Source: Rheinheimera sp. (lineage in GTDB: Bacteria; Pseudomonadota; Gammaproteobacteria; Enterobacterales; Alteromonadaceae). From it: a DNA stretch of 64,000 nucleotides. The stretch covers positions 124,001-188,000 of the forward strand of contig NZ_JAVBXS010000020.1 of the NCBI RefSeq assembly GCF_030824435.1, in the 5' to 3' direction. The notes beneath the pieces were generated by a model. The model worked only from the letters and a program-made list of their open reading frames with translations, was not told the origin of the DNA and did not search any database. The position numbers were made by a program, and so were the translations under genes. Shown here in pieces: positions 38,805 through 47,411 of this stretch. The stretch's first letter is position 1. Each line of letters starts with the position of its first letter.

Positions 38805-39443
38805 ATGAAAAAATTAATGATGTGGTTTGCAGCGGCTTTATTGCTGGTACCGGCAGCACAAGCTGCGGATAAATATGAAGAAGGTGAACATTATCAGGTC
38901 ATTTCTGAACAAAAAACGGCCAAACCGGAAGTAAAAGAGTTTTTCTCATTTTATTGCCCACACTGTCACTCCTTTGAACCTGTGGTGCAAAGTCTGGAAA
39001 AGTCGTTGCCTGAAGGCGTTAGCCTGAAAAAATTCCATGTTGATTTTATGGGTGGCGCCAAACAAGAAACCCAGGCTGCGTTAAGTCGCGCTATGGTTGT
39101 TGGCAAAGTAAAAGGCAAAGGCAATGAGGTGAATCGCGCTTTGTTTGAACACATTCATACCAAACGCCAGACATTTGCCAGCGAACAGGACATTCGTGAA
39201 GTGGTATTAAGCGCGGGTATTGATGCCGCTGATTACGATAAAAACATCAATAACTTTGTGGTGAAATCACAAGTTAGCCTGATGCAAAAAGAACAAAATA
39301 CTCTGACAAAATCACGGGTGCTCAATTCAGTGCCAACCTTTATTGTTAACGGCCGTTACAAACTGGATATCAGTAAACTGGACCAGGCCAATCTGGAACA
39401 GGATTTAAAAGGCCTGATCAACTATCTGCTGCAGCTGCCATAA
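38805..39443 (+). CDS. dsbA: Thiol:disulfide interchange protein DsbA
   Basis: 212 residues with a signal peptide (about 1-21, ends AAQA-AD). Thioredoxin fold with the helical insert of DsbA; active site FYCPHCHSF (Cys51, Cys54) and the cis-Pro loop NSVPTFIVNG. Periplasmic oxidant that introduces disulfides into exported proteins. Follows srkA as in E. coli, and is followed 21 nt later by a second DsbA-like gene. Confidence 0.95.
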   Translation: MKKLMMWFAAALLLVPAAQAADKYEEGEHYQVISEQKTAKPEVKEFFSFYCPHCHSFEPVVQSLEKSLPEGVSLKKFHVDFMGGAKQETQAALSRAMVVGKVKGKGNEVNRALFEHIHTKRQTFASEQDIREVVLSAGIDAADYDKNINNFVVKSQVSLMQKEQNTLTKSRVLNSVPTFIVNGRYKLDISKLDQANLEQDLKGLINYLLQLP

Positions 39444-39464
39444 GCAGTATCCGGAGGTTTTACC

Positions 39465-40106
39465 ATGTTGCGTTCTTTTGTTGTTGCCGCTATGGCCTTG
39501 TTGTTTGTGGCTTGCTCCGCTGAAGCAGACAAATTTGTTGAAGGCACCCACTATGAAGTGGTTGCAGAAAAAGCCACAGCCAAACCAGAAGTGAAAGAGT
39601 TTTTTTCATTTTATTGTGGTCATTGTTTCCGCTTTGAGCCTGTGGTCAACAAACTGGCCAGCCAATTGCCGAAAGGTGTCGAACTGGAAAAAGTCCATGT
39701 AGATTTTGTACAGGCGGCAGCGCCTGAAATGCAAAATGCTTTAGCCCGTGCTTATGTGGTTGGCAAAACCTCAGGTCAGGGAGAAAAAGTTGCCGCGATG
39801 ATTTTTGATTATATTCATCTGAAAGGCGCTTCATTCGGCAGCGAAAACGATATCCGCAATCTGTTGTTGGTTAATGATTTTGATGCCAAAACCTTTGATG
39901 CCAAAATCAACAGTATGCCTACAGTGGCTGCGGTAAATGCAATGAAAACGGCGCAAAATAAATGGTCGGAAAACCGGGTATTAACTGGTGTGCCTATGTT
40001 GTTGGTGAACGGTAAATACAAACCTAAGTTTGACAAGCTGAACCCTGAGAACTTTGATCAGGAACTGCAGCAGCTGGTGACTTTTTTACTGGCGAAAAAA
40101 GACTGA
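39465..40106 (+). CDS. Second DsbA-like protein with CGHC active site
   Basis: 213 residues, collinear with the preceding DsbA (same KTAKPEVKEFFSFYC block), so a tandem duplication. The active site is FYCGHCFRF: CGHC instead of CPHC, the PDI-type dipeptide, which should shift redox potential. The cis-Pro loop is TGVPMLLVNG. The signal region LLFVACSAEADKF contains both a possible lipobox (FVAC, Cys17, unusual Phe at -3) and a signal peptidase I site AEA-DK, so it may be a lipoprotein or soluble. RBS GGAGG. Confidence 0.9.
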   Translation: MLRSFVVAAMALLFVACSAEADKFVEGTHYEVVAEKATAKPEVKEFFSFYCGHCFRFEPVVNKLASQLPKGVELEKVHVDFVQAAAPEMQNALARAYVVGKTSGQGEKVAAMIFDYIHLKGASFGSENDIRNLLLVNDFDAKTFDAKINSMPTVAAVNAMKTAQNKWSENRVLTGVPMLLVNGKYKPKFDKLNPENFDQELQQLVTFLLAKKD

Positions 40107-40117
40107 GTTATGTGCTG

Positions 40118-40149
40118 AAAAAGCCCGGCATCAGGCCGGGCTTTTTTTT
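40118..40149 (+). terminator. Terminator after the dsbA pair
   Basis: AAAAAGCCCGGC pairs with GCCGGGCTTTTT around an ATCAG loop, followed by more T. It closes the srkA-dsbA-dsbA2 unit. Confidence 0.9.
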
Positions 40150-40212
40150 GTCTCTGCGCAACAGCTAAAATCGCTGATTCCCCAGCCCGCCAAACTAAGG
40201 TATAACGGCAGC

Positions 40213-41073
40213 ATGAAAATTCCGAAAAGAATCCAGCCACTGGTTGATGAAGGCCTGGTTGATGAAGTGCTGCGCCCGCTGATGAGTGGCAAAGAAGCTG
40301 CAGTGTTTGTGGTGCGCTGTGGCGACCAAATCCGCTGCGCCAAAGTGTACAAAGACGCCAATATGCGCAGTTTTAAACAAGCGGTGCAGTATCAGGAAGG
40401 CCGTAAAGTCCGGAGCTCACGCCGTGCCCGAGCTATGGAGAAAGGCTCGCGTTATGGCCGGGAGCAGCAGGAACAAAGCTGGCAACAGGCTGAAGTTTCA
40501 GCTTTAGCAAAACTGGCGGACGCCGGAGTGCGGGTGCCGGAACCTTATGGTTGTTATGACGGTGTTTTGCTGATGGAGCTGGTGACAGATGCCGAGGGTG
40601 ATGTAGCACCACGCCTCAACGATGTCGCCATGTCCACCGAACAGGCGATTGAAGATCACGCCATTATGATGCGTTACATTATGCGGATGCTGGGTGTTGG
40701 TCTGGTGCATGGTGATTTGTCAGAGTTTAACGTTTTGGTTGACAGTTATGGCCCTGTGATTATCGACCTGCCACAAGCTGTTGATGCTGCAGCAAATAAT
40801 AATGCAGGTTGGATGCTGGAACGCGACGTCAACAACATGACGCAATATTATGGTCAGTTTGCGCCAGAGCTGTTAACCACACAGTTTGCCAAAGAAATCT
40901 GGGCACTTTACCAGGCCGGCGATTTTGACCCGGAAGCTGAGTTAACAGGGCAATATCAGGCGCCCACGGCAGCTGCCGATGTTGACGCAGTGCTGGAGGA
41001 AATTAAAGCCGCTTTTGCCCAGATGCAGGAACGGCAGTTGCGTCAGCAAGAACAGGATGACGACCCGTTCTGA
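40213..41073 (+). CDS. RIO1-family serine protein kinase (PA4780-like)
   Basis: 286 residues. RIO kinase signs: SGKEAAVFVVRCGDQIRCAKVYKD with the ATP Lys, LVHGDLSEFNVLV with catalytic Asp and metal Asn, and PVIIDLPQAVD in place of the DFG motif. RIO kinases are ribosome-maturation factors in archaea and eukaryotes; the bacterial PA4780 group phosphorylates itself, with physiological targets little known. Ends with a Gln/Glu-rich helix (about 255-286). Separate transcription unit after the dsbA terminator. Confidence 0.92.
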   Translation: MKIPKRIQPLVDEGLVDEVLRPLMSGKEAAVFVVRCGDQIRCAKVYKDANMRSFKQAVQYQEGRKVRSSRRARAMEKGSRYGREQQEQSWQQAEVSALAKLADAGVRVPEPYGCYDGVLLMELVTDAEGDVAPRLNDVAMSTEQAIEDHAIMMRYIMRMLGVGLVHGDLSEFNVLVDSYGPVIIDLPQAVDAAANNNAGWMLERDVNNMTQYYGQFAPELLTTQFAKEIWALYQAGDFDPEAELTGQYQAPTAAADVDAVLEEIKAAFAQMQERQLRQQEQDDDPF

Positions 41074-41168
41074 TTTGTGCTGATTCAGGCATTTAAATAA
41101 CAAAACCTAACAATTAAACAACCTCTGTTTGATGCATGATAAAACATCTGCCGAACGGAGTTTGCCCT

Positions 41169-41657
41169 ATGAAATCACCGCTGCTTTTTGTTATTGGCCT
41201 GTTGTTAAGTGGCTGTAACAGCGACACGCCGAACATCTCCGAACCGCCAGCCCCAGGCAAATATGCTTTTGCCGTGGTGTATGAAAACCATTCCTGGAGC
41301 AACAGCAAAAAGGGTTTGGTGATCACTGGGGCCGGTGATATTTACCGTTATGACATTTCGGCGGTAAACCCAACCAGCATCCTGCATCAGGACAAGCTGA
41401 CAGAAGCAGATCTCAGCCGTTATTTTGAAGCAGCCGAATATCGGTTTGTCGAACAAATAGCACCTGCTCAGCTGCAAAATTTTTGGTCCACCGCAACTAA
41501 AAGCAATAGTGCTTTATCTGAGCCAACAAGTATTTGCCGCGATGCCGGGGTTTTTCAGTATCTGGCTTTTAGTTATGACAAAAACAGCCTGAGCTACCGC
41601 TATATCAAACCGGCGACTTCCGCATCCAGCATTCAGACGTCGCCATTCAGCCGGTGA
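41169..41657 (+). CDS. Unknown lipoprotein, probably frameshifted at its 3' end
   Basis: Annotated frame encodes 162 residues with a lipobox LLSGC (Cys16), RBS CGGAG before ATG 41169. Not recognised. The last 15 codons (after SYRYIK) look unlike the rest, whereas the shifted frame from about 41605 continues open to a TAG at 41741-41743 and reads YQTGDFRIQHSDVAIQP... with normal composition, ending WCSGM. One missing T in a TATTAT-like tract (41603-41608) would restore a product of about 190 residues. So this may be a pseudogene or a sequencing error. Confidence 0.55.
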   Translation: MKSPLLFVIGLLLSGCNSDTPNISEPPAPGKYAFAVVYENHSWSNSKKGLVITGAGDIYRYDISAVNPTSILHQDKLTEADLSRYFEAAEYRFVEQIAPAQLQNFWSTATKSNSALSEPTSICRDAGVFQYLAFSYDKNSLSYRYIKPATSASSIQTSPFSR

Positions 41658-41764
41658 AAGACTATCTGATGAACAAAGCGCTGGCGCTGGAAATCGCCTA
41701 CAAACTTGACCCCGAAGGGAATAACTGGTGTTCTGGTATGTAGCGACGGTAAGAGGAAACCAAA

Positions 41765-42310
41765 ATGCGGCTGGAGCGTGAACAAAGTCTGGTAGTGCTG
41801 ATTGATATGCAACAAAAACTGGCGCCAGCCATCCATGAAACCACACAGGTGCAGCAGGCAGCACTCTGGGTGCTGGAAGTTGCCCAACAATTACACGTTC
41901 CTGTATTTGCCACTGAACAATATCCACAAGGTCTGGGCGAAACAGTCCCAGTCTTAAGACACTTAATAGCGCCTGTTCATATCTTCAGCAAAATACATTT
42001 TAGCGCGCTGCGTGAACCCGATATCCGTCAGGTGATCCAGCAGCAACAACGTCAACAAATCGTCTTAATTGGCACTGAAACTCATGTTTGTGTGTTGCAA
42101 ACGGCGTTGGATTTGTTGAGCAGTGGTTATCAGGTTTTTGTGGTGGCAGCTGCTGTTGGTTCGCGTACTATAGAAAACAAACAACTGGCGCTTAGCAGAT
42201 TACAACAAGCGGGCGCCAGCATTATCAGTCTGGAAATGCTGGCATTTGAATGGCTGGATAAAGCCGGCAATGACAAATTCAGAACGCTGAATCAAGGCTG
42301 GATCCGTTAA
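41765..42310 (+). CDS. Isochorismatase-family hydrolase (YcaC-like)
   Basis: 181 residues covering one cysteine-hydrolase domain. Catalytic triad as seen: Asp in VVLIDMQQKLAP, Lys in FSKIHFSAL, Cys in GTETHVCVLQTALDLL. The VFVVAAAVGSRTIENKQLAL segment follows the nucleophile as in YcaC-type proteins. Substrate unknown. Starts 25 nt after the possible extended end of the previous lipoprotein gene. Confidence 0.85.
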   Translation: MRLEREQSLVVLIDMQQKLAPAIHETTQVQQAALWVLEVAQQLHVPVFATEQYPQGLGETVPVLRHLIAPVHIFSKIHFSALREPDIRQVIQQQQRQQIVLIGTETHVCVLQTALDLLSSGYQVFVVAAAVGSRTIENKQLALSRLQQAGASIISLEMLAFEWLDKAGNDKFRTLNQGWIR

Positions 42311-42353
42311 CACCAGATGTGGTCTGGCACAATCTGCAAACACCAGACAGAAG

Positions 42354-42818
42354 TTATTCAGTCAGGATTTCAACTGCTGTTGGCACCAGCTGCCAGCTAA
42401 CCAGAGGTTTAGTGACAGTTGTAACATCAAAATTTTCGCCCGACGCTTTTGCCTGCGCCGCCAGTTGCTCACGGCTTGAGGCTAAATCCAGTTCAGTTTT
42501 TACCAGTTGCCCCATTGCCAACGCCTGTTTGCCACGGGCACTCAGCGGAAACACCATATCACCGTCACGCACTTTAATTTTCAGTTGTTGGCTACCGGCA
42601 ACAGCCAGCTGCATCCAGCAGCCCTTTTTCTGACAAACACTGACAATTTCACCTTGCACAGTGATGGTTTTACCGAGGAATTGTGCCGGATTTGCCTGCA
42701 CTTCACTGATACTGGTTATTAAAGTCTTATCCACTGAACCACCAAACTGCAATGGCGCCGCCATCAGCTGAACGCTGAAAAATACCGGCGCCAGCAACAT
42801 TGCCAATCTGCTCTTCAT
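42354..42818 (-). CDS. DUF4920-type exported protein
   Basis: 154 residues from ATG 42818 (GGAG upstream). Signal peptide about 1-21 (MLLAPVFFSVQLMAA). Mature part has GKTITVQGEIVSVCQKKGCWMQL, an OB-like strand region with two Cys that could bind metal or form a disulfide, and VRDGDMVFPLSARGKQALAMGQLV; this matches the DUF4920 pattern. Periplasmic, function unknown. Confidence 0.75.
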   Translation of the reverse strand: MKSRLAMLLAPVFFSVQLMAAPLQFGGSVDKTLITSISEVQANPAQFLGKTITVQGEIVSVCQKKGCWMQLAVAGSQQLKIKVRDGDMVFPLSARGKQALAMGQLVKTELDLASSREQLAAQAKASGENFDVTTVTKPLVSWQLVPTAVEILTE

Positions 42819-43014
42819 CCTGGTCTCCAAAACGCTTTAAGTGTTGTTGATTTATTAATTTCTGTATTTTCAGTGATATATCATAGCAATATCAGAATTT
42901 TGTCAGTCTTTTAGCCTGCTGCCGTAGTGAAATCAGACGCGTAAAGTTTCACTATAGCTTTGGTACTACAGCTACTTCAACACAAGTTAACAATCAAGGT
43001 TGGGAGAAATTCTG

Positions 43015-43260
43015 ATGAATACCAGTGGTATTAATAATCTGCAAAATCAATATGCACTCTACAGCGGCACAACAAGCAGCACAGGGTCAGCAACAACGAC
43101 AACAACCACACAAAATACTGTCAGCAGCACTGCAGACACTGTCACCATCAGCCCGGAAGCTTTGGCGTTGCAACAGGCGACTGATACCCAGAATGTTATT
43201 GCTCCACCAACAGATACCCCTTCAGCAGGCGGTGGTGCTAGTGCCCGGCCTCCGCTCTGA
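43015..43260 (+). CDS. Small Ser/Thr-rich protein of unknown function
   Basis: 81 residues from ATG 43015 behind GGGAGA. It is low complexity: a run of Thr, Ser, Gln and Ala, with DTVTISPEALALQQA in the middle. No signal peptide. The start and RBS are good, but no homologue is recognised. First of three genes in one direction (43015-44131). Confidence 0.5.
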   Translation: MNTSGINNLQNQYALYSGTTSSTGSATTTTTTQNTVSSTADTVTISPEALALQQATDTQNVIAPPTDTPSAGGGASARPPL

Positions 43261-43287
43261 TTCCACTGCATAGGTAAGGCAATCATA

Positions 43288-43827
43288 ATGGAAAGCAAGT
43301 TTTACGAAATACTAAAAACCATTAGTCCTGAATCACAAATTTTTGTTTATATTGCTCAGTATGGTGTTATTGGCTACCTCATGCTGCTTGTGATCGCCTT
43401 GATATACGAGCGCAAACTTAACTCAATTACGATTTCGATTTTTGTGGTCTATTTGAGTTGGGTAGTATGCAGAGGCGTCATGCCTTTGCTTTACGACATA
43501 GCATCAGGCCCTGAGTTGTACAACAAATTTGCATGGTACGGTAGTTGGATAGCAATTGACGTGTTTTGTGTTTGGCTTATTTATTACCTGCACCAAGTAC
43601 AGAAGCTAAGGGCTACTCAGTTATCACTAGTGGTCTCAATGTCTTTTATAGCAACATCCATTATCCAAGCCATTGACTTTATTGACAGAGCTACGTTGCA
43701 AAGCAGTTTTTTTGCATCCGCTTATCAAGTATTGATTGCGATTTTTAATACCGGCATGTTGCCACTTATTGCCTACTTCTGGCTGGTGGAAATTCGTAAA
43801 CGTCGATTGATAGTCGCAGGAGCATAA
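43288..43827 (+). CDS. Unknown polytopic membrane protein
   Basis: 179 residues with about five hydrophobic helices (roughly 15-38, 45-65, 83-105, 112-132, 142-165) and a basic tail. No known family recognised. Base composition looks more AT-rich than neighbouring genes, which may mean foreign origin. It lies one base before the next gene and 27 nt after the small Ser/Thr-rich gene, so the three are probably one operon. Confidence 0.6.
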   Translation: MESKFYEILKTISPESQIFVYIAQYGVIGYLMLLVIALIYERKLNSITISIFVVYLSWVVCRGVMPLLYDIASGPELYNKFAWYGSWIAIDVFCVWLIYYLHQVQKLRATQLSLVVSMSFIATSIIQAIDFIDRATLQSSFFASAYQVLIAIFNTGMLPLIAYFWLVEIRKRRLIVAGA

Positions 43828-43828
43828 A

Positions 43829-44131
43829 ATGGCATTATTCCTAATTTTGGTGACTTTCATTCTGCTAATTCTGGCAATGCATCTGCATTTAAAACTATGG
43901 CAACTGGCTAAAGAACCGCAGATTTTTGCCGAAGTTGCTGTTGAACTACAACAACGAGCACACGATTTGCTGGTGCGCAAAGATCAACTGGATGCCAGGC
44001 AAAGTGTCGACGCCAGTGTTGAAAACGAACATTGGCGTAATGATGTGGCGCAATATATGGAAGATTATGAACAAGAAGCACTGGCACGTAGCAGAGTGCA
44101 TTTAGGTCGTAAAACCCCGTCTCTTTCCTGA
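43829..44131 (+). CDS. Unknown single-helix membrane protein
   Basis: 100 residues: an N-terminal membrane helix (about 2-24) and a cytoplasmic, Gln/Glu-rich helical domain with no known family. ATG two bases after the previous stop, TAG-less, behind AGGAG (GCAGGAGCATAA). Ends in a hairpin AACCCCGTC/GACGGGGTT at 44113-44138 that lacks a T run. Confidence 0.6.
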   Translation: MALFLILVTFILLILAMHLHLKLWQLAKEPQIFAEVAVELQQRAHDLLVRKDQLDARQSVDASVENEHWRNDVAQYMEDYEQEALARSRVHLGRKTPSLS

Positions 44132-44345
44132 CGGGGTTGCATCGGCAAGCCAAGTTATACCACCACAACCATGCAACATCAGACGCATCTTTTGCCCAAA
44201 CTAATCTTCTGTTTTTGGCGAAAACAATCAATCTGTTTTGCTGAAAATTAGTGGATAGTATCAGTCTGGGCTGGTATCTCAGCTTGACCGCCTACGGCTT
44301 AAACAACCTTGTCCGATGCAACGTAAATCCAAATCAGGCACAACC

Positions 44346-45542
44346 TCAGCCGCCGCTGTTGCTGTTCGTTTTTGTCGTTTTTTGCGCCAACCGCATATGC
44401 TGTTGTGGACTTAATACCTGCTGCCAGAACCAGCCAGCTAAAGGCCCTGTCACATCAGCTTCGGCGTTAGTTAATAACACCAGGCCGTAACCACTTTGTG
44501 GTGAATAAGCAATATAAGGCCGGTAACCATCTACCACACCGGCATGATAATACAGACGTTCGTTATCATACTGCACCATACGCCAGCCACGGCCATACCA
44601 GGCACTCACCTGTTTAAACTGCTGCCAGACCGGCCAACGTGGCTTGCCCGGCATTCTGGTTAATGGCTGTTGTAACTGATGAAGTATGTCTTGTGGCAAT
44701 ACATCAGGTCTTTGCCCCAGCATTGCCTGCAGATAAATAGCCAGATCACGTGCGCTGGCATTGACTCCGGCAGCTGTGCTGACACGGTAAAAATTGGCTT
44801 TGGGTTTAACCTGACGCCAGCCTTTACCACCCCGCTCATGTGGCATGGCTTTATTGCGTGACGCCAGTAAAGGTGCCAGACCAACAGAAGCGGTTTGCAT
44901 GCCCAAAGGCTGGAATAAACGCTGCGCCAATAAGTGCTCATATCTTTGCCCTGTCGCACGTTCTAATGCGTTGCCAAGTAAACCAAAAAACACATTCTGA
45001 TAGCTGTAACAACGCCCGAGCGGGCAGACCGGACTTAACTCACGCAGTCTTGGCAAAATTTGCGCCGGGGTTTGATCCGCTTCAATCAAATCTTCAAAGG
45101 CATGAGCCCAGAAACCACTGCTGTGAGATAACACTTGCTCCAGTGTCAGGCTTTGGGTCAGTTCTTCAGTTCTGAGCTGAAGTTCAGGCACATATTTCGA
45201 TAAAGCTTGTTGCAACTGCAGTTGTTGGGCTTGTTGTGCCTGCACCAGACTGACACCGGCAAAAGTCTTTGACACTGAAGCCAGACGAAAGACAGTGTCG
45301 GCATTAACCATGGCACGTTCGCCAACAGCACGCACACCATAATGACCCAGCTTCAGAATGCGGTCGCCCTGCACTATGGCATAAGCCCCGCCCGGTACTT
45401 TAGCCTTTTGCAGTTTCTCCCTGAATTGTTGTTCAAAACTGCTGATAAGCTCAGCTTCTGACAAAGGTGCGGCCGACAAAGCCACACTAAACAATGCCAA
45501 AACAACCAAAGCCCCGCCTAAACGTGATATAGATGCAAACAT
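44346..45542 (-). CDS. Class C beta-lactamase-fold serine hydrolase
   Basis: 398 residues from ATG 45542 with GGAG upstream. Signal peptide about 1-21. Three active-site motifs: FRLASVSKTFAG (SxxK), YSYQN (Tyr-X-Asn type) and YHAGVVDGY (His-Ala-Gly in place of KTG). The HAG motif is common in EstB/AmpH-type esterases and peptidases rather than true AmpC, so hydrolysis of beta-lactams is not assured. Third gene of an operon with a BlaI-like repressor and an M56/M23 protein: 51 nt after that gene's stop, in the same direction and with no terminator between. Confidence 0.85.
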   Translation of the reverse strand: MFASISRLGGALVVLALFSVALSAAPLSEAELISSFEQQFREKLQKAKVPGGAYAIVQGDRILKLGHYGVRAVGERAMVNADTVFRLASVSKTFAGVSLVQAQQAQQLQLQQALSKYVPELQLRTEELTQSLTLEQVLSHSSGFWAHAFEDLIEADQTPAQILPRLRELSPVCPLGRCYSYQNVFFGLLGNALERATGQRYEHLLAQRLFQPLGMQTASVGLAPLLASRNKAMPHERGGKGWRQVKPKANFYRVSTAAGVNASARDLAIYLQAMLGQRPDVLPQDILHQLQQPLTRMPGKPRWPVWQQFKQVSAWYGRGWRMVQYDNERLYYHAGVVDGYRPYIAYSPQSGYGLVLLTNAEADVTGPLAGWFWQQVLSPQQHMRLAQKTTKTNSNSGG

Positions 45543-45593
45543 GCCAAACTCCAAAAAATAACCTTAAATCCCACCGCTGATACTTTGTATTGC

Positions 45594-46991
45594 TTAAGGC
45601 AAAGCAGGTAAATACAACATCGGGTCCTGCTGCACACCAAAGTGCAACAATTCAAAATGCAAATGTGGTCCTGTCGCTTTGCCACTGCTGCCAACTCCGC
45701 CTATCAACTCACCTGCTGCCACTTTATCACCCGGTTTTACCTGGCTCTGTTGCAGATGGGCATATAGGGTCTGATAACCATCACCATGGTCGAGCAATAC
45801 CACTAAACCAAAATTGCGATCCAAACTGTTGTCATCAGCTATCAGCACCCGGCCAGGCGCTACAGCAAGCACATGGTCGCCGCTGCGGCCTGCCAGATCC
45901 AATCCCAGATGCGGTTTGTATTGCCGGATGGCACTTTTCACCCCATAACCAGAATTTACGGCCACCTGTTGTAACGGCCACTGCCACTGCTCTGGCGCAG
46001 CGCGCTGCCACGAAAACTGGCTTAATACCAGATGACAACAAGCCATCATCAGCAGGGTTACCAGTGCCAACAACAACAATTTTCCGGCAGGCCACAACGG
46101 CACTGGTTGAAACAATTGGGATAATCGCTGCCGGTAAAACTGTTCGTCAAATGTCTGCCCGGTAAAACCGGCACTGACCTGACTGGCGTGCTGCTGATAC
46201 TTCAGACTGGTCAGCATGGCTTTGCCGTAACTTAAAGCCAGCTCCGGTTGTTGGGCCAACACCTGTCTGTCAACACTGAGCTCCATCGCACGGATAAAAG
46301 CAGTTTCCAGCTTTTGCACCACAGGATTAAACCAACACAAAACGCCCAATAACCGCCAGCACAACAATTGTTGTGGATCACGCCGACGCACATGGCAGAG
46401 CTCATGCTGCAACAGCAGTAGCCGCTCGGCAGGTGGAAAAAAGGCAAAGTTGGCCGGTAACACCAGATGCAAACGGAAAAAACCAAACACAAAAGCTGAA
46501 CTGGCACCCTGTTGTTTCAGTTGTAATAAACCAAGTTGTTCTGTTAAACCGGCAGCCGAAGTTTCATTGATACCTGTTAATAAATCGGTGGCACTGACAG
46601 CTTGCGCTTTGCGACATAACAGCTGTAGCTGCCGCCATTGTCTGATGAGTTGCCATAACCGCCAGGCTGCACCGCTAATCCAGCATGTGAACACCAACAA
46701 AACCAGCAGATCTGCACCACCCAGTTTTTGTTGTAAACCCGGGTGCATAGGTGCTGCAACCCAATAAGCTGCTGTGCCTACACCTTGCTGCAACAACTGC
46801 GGTGGCATGATCCAGTCTTGTTGCCATTGCAGCGGTGGCCAAAGCGGTAAGCTACAACAAAGCAGCACCAGCCAATAACCTGCCGGCCACTGCGCCAGAG
46901 CTGGGATACGACGTAATAAAACCTGCAGAGCGGTCCACAATAAATAACTCCAGCCGACAAAAACAACCAGCTGCACCAGTACCAGCAACAT
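45594..46991 (-). CDS. BlaR1-like M56 membrane peptidase fused to M23 (LytM) peptidase
   Basis: 465 residues. About four hydrophobic helices surround an M56 zinc peptidase with HELCH (His196, Glu197, His200), the fold that cleaves BlaI/MecI in BlaR1/MecR1. The C-terminal third (about 340-465) is an M23 endopeptidase with HLGLDLA (His361, Asp365) and HLHFEL (His443, His445), the LytM zinc motifs. BlaR1 has a penicillin-binding sensor at this position, so this protein would sense or cut peptidoglycan. Its ATG shares a base with the repressor stop (TAATG). Confidence 0.9.
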   Translation of the reverse strand: MLLVLVQLVVFVGWSYLLWTALQVLLRRIPALAQWPAGYWLVLLCCSLPLWPPLQWQQDWIMPPQLLQQGVGTAAYWVAAPMHPGLQQKLGGADLLVLLVFTCWISGAAWRLWQLIRQWRQLQLLCRKAQAVSATDLLTGINETSAAGLTEQLGLLQLKQQGASSAFVFGFFRLHLVLPANFAFFPPAERLLLLQHELCHVRRRDPQQLLCWRLLGVLCWFNPVVQKLETAFIRAMELSVDRQVLAQQPELALSYGKAMLTSLKYQQHASQVSAGFTGQTFDEQFYRQRLSQLFQPVPLWPAGKLLLLALVTLLMMACCHLVLSQFSWQRAAPEQWQWPLQQVAVNSGYGVKSAIRQYKPHLGLDLAGRSGDHVLAVAPGRVLIADDNSLDRNFGLVVLLDHGDGYQTLYAHLQQSQVKPGDKVAAGELIGGVGSSGKATGPHLHFELLHFGVQQDPMLYLPALP

Positions 46992-47374
46992 TAGTCAGCC
47001 GCCTTTTGTTGTGCCGCCAGCCGCGTTAATAACAGCTCCAGCTCGGCAATTTCACTGGCATTCACCAACTGACTGCCGGCAAACATGGCTACGGGCACAG
47101 GCCCTTTTAACTCAAAAATACGACTGGCAAAATCCTGGGCAAAAGCAGCCAGGGTACTGACTTTATCCGCCAGCGCGCTGTAATTGTTTTTATGACCCTG
47201 ACTTTCGAAACTTACCAAACCTTTTTCTGTCATACGCTCCAGCGTTTTGCGGGTAGAGGAATAACCCCAGCCCAGCACATGCACCAGCTCGTCGTGCAGT
47301 TCACGGGCTGTTAGTGGCTGTTTTAACCACAAGAGTTTGAGTATTTCCAGTTCCGGAGCTGTTGGTTGTTGCAT
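46991..47374 (-). CDS. BlaI/MecI-family transcriptional repressor
   Basis: 127 residues from ATG 47374 with GAGG upstream; a frame upstream to 47452 includes the operator region. Winged-helix pattern PTAPELEILKLLWLKQPLTARELHDELV, then YSSTRKTLERMTEKGLVSF with the recognition helix, and a C-terminal helix for dimerisation (about 85-127). MecI/BlaI repressors are cleaved and inactivated by the M56 domain of their sensor. First gene of the three-gene operon; two inverted repeats lie 38-87 bp upstream of its start. Confidence 0.92.
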   Translation of the reverse strand: MQQPTAPELEILKLLWLKQPLTARELHDELVHVLGWGYSSTRKTLERMTEKGLVSFESQGHKNNYSALADKVSTLAAFAQDFASRIFELKGPVPVAMFAGSQLVNASEIAELELLLTRLAAQQKAAD

Positions 47375-47411
47375 AACCTCACCACAATAAAAAAGCGCAG
47401 TGCACGCATAG

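Noticed and set aside
44251-44490. Open frame on the plus strand at the 3' end of the beta-lactamase-like gene
   Set aside because: Antisense shadow of a clear gene, no RBS and no similarity.
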